Assembly: GCA_900316305.1 (NCBI GenBank)
Contig: ONCM01000016.1
Span: forward strand, 1 to 55,584
Reading direction: 5' to 3'
DNA: 55,584 nt
From: an uncultured Bacteroidales bacterium
Lineage (GTDB): Bacteria; Bacteroidota; Bacteroidia; Bacteroidales; WCHB1-69
The position numbers and the translations under genes were made by a program. The notes below the pieces were generated by a model. That model worked only from the letters and a program-made list of their open reading frames with translations, was not told where the DNA came from and made no database searches. Positions 49,777-55,584 of this stretch are shown piece after piece. Within the stretch, counting starts at the first letter, position 1, and every line of letters begins with the position of its first letter.

Positions 49777-50733
49777 TTATCGGCCAACTTCTCTCATGCT
49801 GAACGCACCGAACAAACCGAAACCATTCTCTATATTCGTGTATGCATGCACAGGTTCCAACAAAAGGAAACCCATGTCAAAACCAAATTCGTTGTCAGCA
49901 ACCGTCTTCTCGAACAAATAGCAGTTTCTGTCCAAGAAAAACAGATAATACTGCCCGTTGTCCTCTTCGTCATCATCGTAGTCATCATAATCGTCATAGT
50001 AGTCATCTACGAGGTCTTCGGCCACCATATAACGCATCAGGCTCCCATCATTGCCCTCGTCAGACACATATCGATAGTCGGCATTGTTCAAATACATCCA
50101 TTGCAATTCATATTGCCATGCACCATTTATAGTACTCCACGTACCATCAGGATTTTCAACATGCATGACATATTCACGATAGTTATACAACCCGTAGTAG
50201 TTCTCCTCGCCCGCCACATCACGCCACTCGGCATAGACATCCTTGTGCGGCCAATTGTAGATTTCGCCCAAATGGATATCCCCGTTAGCTGCAACAGTAT
50301 CGAAACGGAAACCCGTATCATGCGAATAAGGCACTGTGCATGAAGAAGATATGTTATCGTAACCAGGATAGGACGCGCGGATGTAGTATGTATGGCCCTC
50401 TTCGATCGGAAACTCCTGTTTCGTAAGGAAAAAACGCTCTTTCTCAGGCAAATACGCTGCCCGCATCCAATGAATACCATCAGCAGAAAGCTCCACCATA
50501 CCGTCCGCGGGCTTCAATGTCTCTTGAGGTGTACTTGTGTATAGTAATTCTGTATTGGTCAACAAGATAAAGGTAGTGTCCGTCTGCGGACACAGGCGAC
50601 TGTAAAGCACTAACTTCTGCGTCTCATCGAACTCCCGGTCAATGGGGACTTCATCCACACAAGCAGAAAAAAGAAAAGAAATGGTTGTGGTAAAAATCAC
50701 CACAAATAATCGGGATATCTTGATTGTATTCAT
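49777..50733 (-). CDS. DUF4249 lipoprotein partner of a TonB-dependent receptor
   Basis: About 318 residues. A lipoprotein signal ends FLFSAC; starts at 50733 and 50742 are both possible. The opening CVDEVPIDREFDETQKLVLY and the beta-rich first domain (LLTNTELLYTSTPQETLKP, VELSADGIHWMRAAYLPEKE, IEEGHTYYIRASYPGYDN) are typical of DUF4249. In Bacteroidota such proteins are encoded next to a TonB-dependent receptor, as here (32-41 nt downstream), and probably cap or assist it at the cell surface. Near residues 240-258 lies an unusual Asp/Tyr tract (VDDYYDDYDDYDDDEEDNG) encoded by a near-repeat of GTCATCATA-like units, perhaps a metal-binding or flexible loop. Confidence 0.85.
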   Translation of the reverse strand: MNTIKISRLFVVIFTTTISFLFSACVDEVPIDREFDETQKLVLYSRLCPQTDTTFILLTNTELLYTSTPQETLKPADGMVELSADGIHWMRAAYLPEKERFFLTKQEFPIEEGHTYYIRASYPGYDNISSSCTVPYSHDTGFRFDTVAANGDIHLGEIYNWPHKDVYAEWRDVAGEENYYGLYNYREYVMHVENPDGTWSTINGAWQYELQWMYLNNADYRYVSDEGNDGSLMRYMVAEDLVDDYYDDYDDYDDDEEDNGQYYLFFLDRNCYLFEKTVADNEFGFDMGFLLLEPVHAYTNIENGFGLFGAFSMREVGR

Positions 50734-50774
50734 TGTTAACATTTTTAGTTTGTATTATTCTTATGCCTATTGCC

Positions 50775-53198
50775 TTAAAACTTAAAATGATAGGTAAACG
50801 TAGGAATAATTGGGAAAATGCTGATTTGATTCAACTTATAGACGGACTGACCATTGACATAACTCTGTTCGGTGTAGTAGAAAAACGGGTTATGGTAGTT
50901 ATATACATTATAAATGCTGATTTCGAAAATACTCTGACCTTTGTTTTTAGTATGCGGTTTGATGAATTGTACACCGATATCCAAATGATGGAACGGTTTC
51001 ATGCGGAAATCGTTCTTTTTGCCGTAATTTTCAATATAATCATAATAGTAATAATAATCGTTGTTCCCAGAAGCCACAAGGTCAAGATAATTCTGGAGTG
51101 TTTCGGCAGTATAAAGAGAAGTAGGCAGCGTGACAGCGTTGCCAGTTGCGAAAACCCATGACAATGAGAGATTAATCCTCTTTGTCGGACTGTACATCAA
51201 CACAATAGAGACATCGTGGCGACGGTCGTAACGGGCGAAAAAGGGTTCGCCAAAGTTCAGCTCGTCGAACTGTTGTTTGGTCCAAGAAAGCGTGTATCCG
51301 ATCCAACCCGTAAACTTTCCAACTTCTTTACGCACCATGAATTCCACACCGTAAGACCAACCCTTGCCAGAGGTTACGTTTTTCTCCCATTGACTTTGTG
51401 AAGCGCCTTCAAAACTCTCTTCCAAAATCTGATCCATCAGACTCATAAAATAAGAAGATCCTTCTTTATAGGCCAAAATATTGTCCATTTTCTTGTAGTA
51501 ACCTTCAATGGAGAAGGAGAGTTGTGGCTTTTTCAGATCATAATGCAGACCTAAGGCCACTTGCTGTGAGCGTTGCGGACGAATATTCTCCGTAACAGGC
51601 ACCCACAAATCTGTTGGGAGTCCTATCGTACTGGTACTCAACAATATCATGCTCTGACTCATCATGGCGTATGAGGCCTTCAACGCCAAATTCGGCAAGA
51701 AATTATAGCTCATCGCCAGGCGAGGTTCAGGAGAGAACCATGTTTTGTGCGGCACCGAGAATGCTACTAACCGCACGCCCGGATTGATACGGAACTTGTT
51801 GCGAATATTGATTTCATCTTCCACATATACAGCATATTCCAGTCCCAACTCTTTATTCACCTGCTTCATGGTAAGCGTATCAGCTTTTACTGTCATGGCG
51901 TTGGGGCGCGCCTCGTGGTAGGTGACTGCCGCGCCTGCAAGGATATGATGGGTGGCGTTAGGACGGAAAGAGACATCGTATTTCAACGTGTAGTCGCGAA
52001 TACCGGAGTTGAAGTCGGAGCTGAACGTCTCATTGTCAGGATCGTTAGGACCATAATAATATTTATAATTCATGTAAGTGTTCATCGTATAGTCGCTGAA
52101 GACAAACGACATATTAGAGAATATCTTATTGGTAAACAAGTGATTCCATCGTGCAGTGGCCGTGGCATTCTGCCAGAAAAGACCCATTCTGTATCTGTCG
52201 GTAGTACCCATATAGCTATCGCTTTGGGAGACATGGAACTTGTCACGACCGAAGTAAGCACTCAAATACAGTTTGTCCTTTTTGCCCAAATCGAAGTTAA
52301 ATTTACCGTTCAAATCGAAAAAATAGTAACCAGCAGAGGTGCCGTCGGTCACAATTTTCATAAGGGGAACCATTAAAAGATCCATATAGGTGGTACGCCC
52401 CGACAGCATAAAAGAGGCCTTGTCTTTGACAATGGGACCCTCCACCACCAGATTGGACGAAATGACCCCGATACCGCCCTCCACATGGTAGCTCTCCTTG
52501 TTACCATCCTTCATGTTAATGTCAATGACGGAAGACAAACGACCACCGTAACGCGCTGGGAATCCACCTTTTATCAACTCCACTGACTTGATGGCATCGC
52601 CATTGAAGATGGAAAAAAAGCCTAAAAGATGGCTGGCGTTGTAGATAGTGGCTTCGTCTAAAATGACGAGGTTCTGGTCTGGACCGCCGCCACGCACATA
52701 GATGCCGGAAGTTCCTTCTGATGCCGACTGCACACCCGGCAACAACAGCAAAGTCTTGAAGACATCCTTCTCACCTAACAGCATGGGTATTTGCTGTATC
52801 TCCTTGGCCGATAGCTTAATAGAACTCATTTGCACCACTTCTGTGTTCGTCTTTTCCGCTGTGATACTCACTTCCTCCAAAGTCGTTACTTTCGACAGTC
52901 GCGCGTCATACTCAATATCCTCCGCTGTTTTAATCCACAACGTATCATTAAGAAAACCGAAACTGTTGAACACCAGATACATGCTATCACGATAGGGTAA
53001 GGTAAGCGTGTAGAAACCGTACGTGTTAGTCGTAGTGGCCTTTTGCGATATCGGCTCGTAAACGAGTCCTCCTGGCAGTGATTCCAAACTTCCACTCTCG
53101 TACAAGTGTCCGCTCACTGTGATGTTTTGACCGCAGACCGTTCCAATAGCCGTGCATATCCACAACAATAGAATCCATTTTAGTATCGGTATGTTCAT
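50775..53198 (-). CDS. TonB-dependent receptor with carboxypeptidase-like domain (807 aa)
   Basis: Outer-membrane active transporter. A signal peptide (ending GTVCGQ) precedes a carboxypeptidase-D regulatory-like domain (about 25-105: SGHLYESGSLESLPGGLVYE). The plug follows (LLLLPGVQSASEGTSGIYVR, GGGPDQNLVILDEATIYN, AIKSVELIKGGFPARYGGRL). Then comes a 22-strand barrel ending ISIFPIIPTFTYHFKF. It is not of the SusC type and no SusD is present. The downstream DUF4249 gene is in the same operon. The substrate is unknown. A promoter box (TATTTTTG) lies 28 nt upstream. Confidence 0.93.
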   Translation of the reverse strand: MNIPILKWILLLWICTAIGTVCGQNITVSGHLYESGSLESLPGGLVYEPISQKATTTNTYGFYTLTLPYRDSMYLVFNSFGFLNDTLWIKTAEDIEYDARLSKVTTLEEVSITAEKTNTEVVQMSSIKLSAKEIQQIPMLLGEKDVFKTLLLLPGVQSASEGTSGIYVRGGGPDQNLVILDEATIYNASHLLGFFSIFNGDAIKSVELIKGGFPARYGGRLSSVIDINMKDGNKESYHVEGGIGVISSNLVVEGPIVKDKASFMLSGRTTYMDLLMVPLMKIVTDGTSAGYYFFDLNGKFNFDLGKKDKLYLSAYFGRDKFHVSQSDSYMGTTDRYRMGLFWQNATATARWNHLFTNKIFSNMSFVFSDYTMNTYMNYKYYYGPNDPDNETFSSDFNSGIRDYTLKYDVSFRPNATHHILAGAAVTYHEARPNAMTVKADTLTMKQVNKELGLEYAVYVEDEINIRNKFRINPGVRLVAFSVPHKTWFSPEPRLAMSYNFLPNLALKASYAMMSQSMILLSTSTIGLPTDLWVPVTENIRPQRSQQVALGLHYDLKKPQLSFSIEGYYKKMDNILAYKEGSSYFMSLMDQILEESFEGASQSQWEKNVTSGKGWSYGVEFMVRKEVGKFTGWIGYTLSWTKQQFDELNFGEPFFARYDRRHDVSIVLMYSPTKRINLSLSWVFATGNAVTLPTSLYTAETLQNYLDLVASGNNDYYYYYDYIENYGKKNDFRMKPFHHLDIGVQFIKPHTKNKGQSIFEISIYNVYNYHNPFFYYTEQSYVNGQSVYKLNQISIFPIIPTFTYHFKF

Positions 53199-53226
53199 AT
53201 TTTAATTATTGCAAAATAACGGGCGG

Positions 53227-53234
53227 CAAAAATA
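53227..53234 (-). promoter_or_regulatory. Promoter -7 box of the TonB receptor/DUF4249 operon
   Basis: Minus-strand TATTTTTG, 28 nt before the receptor start at 53198. Confidence 0.55.
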
Positions 53235-53333
53235 CGTAAATTTCCCTTTTCTTAACTGCACACAATTCAATTTGTTGTTATTCAATACTTTAGAATAAAT
53301 ATCCCATTGATTTATGTCAACCATAATTTTCAT

Positions 53334-53341
53334 TAATTTTG
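53334..53341 (+). promoter_or_regulatory. Promoter -7 box of the small lipoprotein gene
   Basis: TAATTTTG, 20 nt before the start at 53362; it supports that start over the longer frame. Confidence 0.5.
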
Positions 53342-53361
53342 CCGCCAAAAATATAAACGTT

Positions 53362-53667
53362 ATGAAAAGATTCACAATGAAGAGAGTGCTCGCCACGATA
53401 TTTACTGTTTTGTTATTTTTGGGTTGCGCGACAGTGAAGGATCAAACGGAAGAAGTAAGAACCATCTCCAATATCCAAGATAATGGCAGCAAGTACTGTG
53501 TTTTCGACCAAAAAGGCAAGAAAGTGACTTGCGTGAATAGGAATATCGGTAAGTTGGTGGGCGAGGTGGCAAGCGTGGGTAGCGAGAGTTTTGTAACTCG
53601 AAAGAATGGCAAACTCATCACGTACGACAAGAATGGAAAAAAAATAAATAGTCGAAAAGAACGATAG
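53362..53667 (+). CDS. Small lipoprotein of unknown function (101 aa)
   Basis: MKRFTMKRVLATIFTVLLFL then GC gives a lipoprotein signal with the cysteine at residue 22. An alternative start is five codons later. The mature 80 residues are strongly basic (KKVTCVNRNIGKLVGEV, RKNGKLITYDKNGKKINSRK) with two short repeats of the type ...DQKGKKVT... and ...DKNGKKIN..., a beta-hairpin-like pattern. No family was recognised. The TAG stop shares its G with the first base of a palindromic repeat. Confidence 0.6.
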   Translation: MKRFTMKRVLATIFTVLLFLGCATVKDQTEEVRTISNIQDNGSKYCVFDQKGKKVTCVNRNIGKLVGEVASVGSESFVTRKNGKLITYDKNGKKINSRKER

Positions 53668-53694
53668 TTGAGACGCGATGAATCGTGCCTCTAC
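53667..53694. repeat. 28-bp palindrome, copy 7 (divergent)
   Basis: GTTGAGACGCGAT, GA, ATCGTGCCTCTAC: the most divergent copy, with arms that still pair over most of their length. It begins at the last base of the lipoprotein stop codon and ends 27 nt before the next gene. Confidence 0.75.
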
Positions 53695-53721
53695 ATAGTA
53701 TTAATTGCCTTCCTATTAACA

Positions 53722-54372
53722 ATGAACACCCTGTTTCAGAAAGGTTTTGTTTTGTTCGACGATATGTCGCAATGCACTGATGCTGAGGTGGAAAGACTGC
53801 TTCCGTTGGTGAGTGCACAACGTCGCGAGGTAGCCTTGCGCTACAGGTTCACCTTCGGACGTTTCACCTGCCTGAAATCCTACGTGATGCTGCAACAACT
53901 TGTGCAAGAAACACTTGCCGAAACCGATGAGCGTTGGTTACCCTTGCAGCAGCGATTAAAAGAATGGAACGGCAACTTCGAGTACACCGAGCACGACAAA
54001 CCCTTTATGCAGAGCCGGTTAGGGGGTCGCATCGAAGGGATCGATTTCAGCATCAGTCATTGCAAGAACGCCATCGCGGTAGTGCTGAGCGACCGACCTG
54101 TAGGTGTTGACGTGGAGAGTTTTCGTCATGCGGAGGAGCCGCTTCTGAAACGCACCATGAACCCCGAGGAACAGGCGGAAGTGCGCAATGCCGCCGACCC
54201 CGCCGAAGCCTTCACATGTTTGTGGACCCGCAAGGAAGCTGTCCTCAAACTCCGCGGCACCGGCTTAGTCGATAACCTCCACGATGTACTTACTAACATC
54301 GAAGATGTCCAACTAGAAACAGCCGTAAACAAAAACCGCCAATATGCCTACACACTGGCGGTTATTAGGTAA
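53722..54372 (+). CDS. 4'-phosphopantetheinyl transferase (Sfp type)
   Basis: Transfers phosphopantetheine from coenzyme A to a serine of carrier proteins. The start at 53722 (MNTLFQKGFVLFDDMSQ) gives 216 residues, the Sfp-type length. Motifs are the N-terminal RREVALRYRFTFGRFTCLKS, IDFSISHCKNAIAVVLSDRP, VGVDVESFRH with magnesium ligands, and CLWTRKEAVLKLRGTGL, the W-x-x-KEA signature. It could activate the specialised ACP at 28650-28892 or the fatty acid synthase ACP; which one is not decidable here. Its 3' end contains the terminator of the convergent parE gene. Confidence 0.93.
   Translation: MNTLFQKGFVLFDDMSQCTDAEVERLLPLVSAQRREVALRYRFTFGRFTCLKSYVMLQQLVQETLAETDERWLPLQQRLKEWNGNFEYTEHDKPFMQSRLGGRIEGIDFSISHCKNAIAVVLSDRPVGVDVESFRHAEEPLLKRTMNPEEQAEVRNAADPAEAFTCLWTRKEAVLKLRGTGLVDNLHDVLTNIEDVQLETAVNKNRQYAYTLAVIR
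54330..54363 (-). terminator. parE terminator embedded in the PPTase coding sequence
   Basis: Stem AACCGCCA (54334-54341) pairs with TGGCGGTT (54356-54363). On the minus strand the hairpin is followed by a run of five T, so it can end the parE transcript, about 100 nt past its stop, inside the convergent PPTase reading frame. Confidence 0.6.
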
Positions 54373-54429
54373 ACGTCGTAATAAGGGTTTATGATTCAAA
54401 AAATCCCAACTATTGCAATTCCCCCAAAA

Positions 54430-54464
54430 ACTGCTAACTGCTAACTACTAACTGCTAACTAATC
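54430..54464. repeat. 7-bp tandem array (ACTGCTA type) at the parE end
   Basis: ACTGCTA, ACTGCTA, ACTACTA, ACTGCTA, ACTAATC. Its first four units are the same as in the array at 10991, and it overlaps the parE stop codon (54463-54465). Confidence 0.85.
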
Positions 54465-55584
54465 AGGATTCCTCTGAGAAATTATCAATCTCCTCCCTCA
54501 AATTCTCCATAATGAAGTTCTGGCGTTGCGGGGTGTTCTTGCCCATGTAGTATTCGATGACCGCGTCGATGTTGCTCTTCGCGTCCAAAACCACCGGCTC
54601 CAAGCGGATGCTCTTGCCGATGAATCCCTTGAATTCCTTTGGTGAAATTTCACCCAAACCTTTGAATCGCGTGATTTCGGGCTTCTTTCCTAACGACTTG
54701 ATAGCCTGCAGCTTCTCTTCTTCCGAATAGCAATAGACCGTCTTCTGTTTGTTACGCACGCGGAAGAGCGGGGTCTGCAAGACATACACATGCCCCGTGC
54801 GGACCACGTCGGGGAAGTATTTCAGGAAGAAGGCCATCAGCAGCAGCCGGATGTGCATACCATCGACATCGGCATCGGTGGCGATGATGATGTTGTTGTA
54901 ACGCAACCCATCCACACCGTCCTCAATGTTGAGCGCGGCCTGCAGCAGACTCAACTCCTCATTGGAATAGATGGCGCTCTTCGACTTGATAATGTTCGCC
55001 GGCTTACCCTTCAGGCTGAAAACCGCCTGCGTGTTGGGATCGCGGGATTGCGTGATGGAGCCGGATGCCGAGTCGCCCTCGGTGATGAAAATCATCGTCT
55101 CCAACCCACGTTGGTCGTTGGTGTTGAAGTGGTATTTGCAATCGCGCAGTTTCTTGTTGTGCAAGCTCACCTTCTTCTGGATCTCCTTGGTCTGCTTTTT
55201 CAGATTGGAGATAGCAATACGCTCTTTTTCAGCCTCTTGTATCTTTTTCAGAATCACATCGGCCACATCGGGATGCTTGTGCAGGTAATTGTCTAACAAG
55301 CGGCCGATCATGTCGTTCACGTAGTTGCGGATGGTCTGTCCGCCCGGTTCCATGTGCTCGGAGCCAAGCTTGGTTTTGGTCTGGGAGTCGAAGATGGGGT
55401 CTTTGACCTTGATGGACATGTTGGCGACAACGGAATTGCGGACATCCGCGGGCTCGAAGTTCTTCTTGAAGAAGTCACGGAAGGTCTTGACAATGGCCTC
55501 GCGCATGGCCTGCTGGTGGGTGCCGCCGTGCTCCGTGTACTGGCTGTTGACGAACGTGTAGTACTCCTCGCCGTATTTCCGGTT
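54463..55584 (-). CDS. parE: DNA topoisomerase IV subunit B, C-terminal part
   Basis: The last 374 codons of ParE (or a GyrB-like paralogue) are present; the N-terminal ATPase part lies beyond the right edge. The frame is open across the whole segment to 55584, with no ATG needed. The TOPRIM domain shows IFITEGDSASGSITQSRDPN and IIATDADVDGMHIRLLLMAF, followed by TPLFRVRNKQKTVYCYSEEE and the C-terminal ITRFKGLGEISPKEFKGFIG. With ParC it decatenates daughter chromosomes. The short C terminus (ending NFIMENLREEIDNFSEES) and lack of a GyrB insert favour ParE over GyrB. A heptad array overlaps its stop codon. Confidence 0.88.
   Translation of the reverse strand, partial: NRKYGEEYYTFVNSQYTEHGGTHQQAMREAIVKTFRDFFKKNFEPADVRNSVVANMSIKVKDPIFDSQTKTKLGSEHMEPGGQTIRNYVNDMIGRLLDNYLHKHPDVADVILKKIQEAEKERIAISNLKKQTKEIQKKVSLHNKKLRDCKYHFNTNDQRGLETMIFITEGDSASGSITQSRDPNTQAVFSLKGKPANIIKSKSAIYSNEELSLLQAALNIEDGVDGLRYNNIIIATDADVDGMHIRLLLMAFFLKYFPDVVRTGHVYVLQTPLFRVRNKQKTVYCYSEEEKLQAIKSLGKKPEITRFKGLGEISPKEFKGFIGKSIRLEPVVLDAKSNIDAVIEYYMGKNTPQRQNFIMENLREEIDNFSEES

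Overview
The window reads as chromosomal DNA of a member of the phylum Bacteroidota, most likely order Bacteroidales. The evidence is: -7 promoter boxes of the form TAnnTTTG placed 13-50 nt before most transcription units, with no Shine-Dalgarno consensus; a complete SprA (type IX secretion translocon/gliding protein); a TonB-dependent receptor paired with a DUF4249 lipoprotein; a GH97 glycosidase; FISUMP-type surface proteins; and a sphingolipid gene set. No plasmid, phage or integrase gene is visible. The window opens inside one gene (left edge) and closes inside parE (right edge).

Layout. 1-11910 (all minus strand): five exported proteins, namely a truncated GLUG-like protein, a 2285-residue protein with ten InlB-B-like repeats and two FISUMP modules, a beta-helix/FISUMP protein, a fibre-like coiled-coil protein and a small FISUMP protein. 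12341-15136 (plus): ahcY and ackA. 15193-24235 (mostly minus): galM, a toxin-antitoxin pair on the plus strand, several unrecognised small proteins, a GH97 glycosidase, rfbC and a ClC transporter. 24314-27059 (plus): an exported protein, manA and a tRNA methyltransferase. 27150-32062: two convergent operons that together look like a complete ceramide pathway (acyl-ACP synthetase, ACP and GNAT-like N-acyltransferase on plus; serine palmitoyltransferase and a short-chain reductase on minus). 32182-35870: tRNA-Ala(GGC), smpB-merR, folA, a DUF4468-type protein, an MbnP-like lipoprotein, and an HTH/exported-protein pair. 36055-39543: exported nuclease, VanX-like dipeptidase, GH29 fucosidase. 39634-49632: comEC, ruvA, sprA. 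49777-53198: TonB receptor plus DUF4249. 53362-55584: small lipoprotein, Sfp-type phosphopantetheinyl transferase, partial parE.

Between genes the sequence is unusually structured. Seven copies of a 28-bp palindrome with GTAGAGACG/CGTCTCTAC arms occur, three touching or supplying the stop codon of the preceding gene. Ten tandem arrays share a strict 7-bp period although their unit sequences differ; eight of them abut gene ends. These two repeat systems and the compact ceramide cluster are the most interesting content of the window.

All functional calls rest on motifs and context read by eye; no database search was run.
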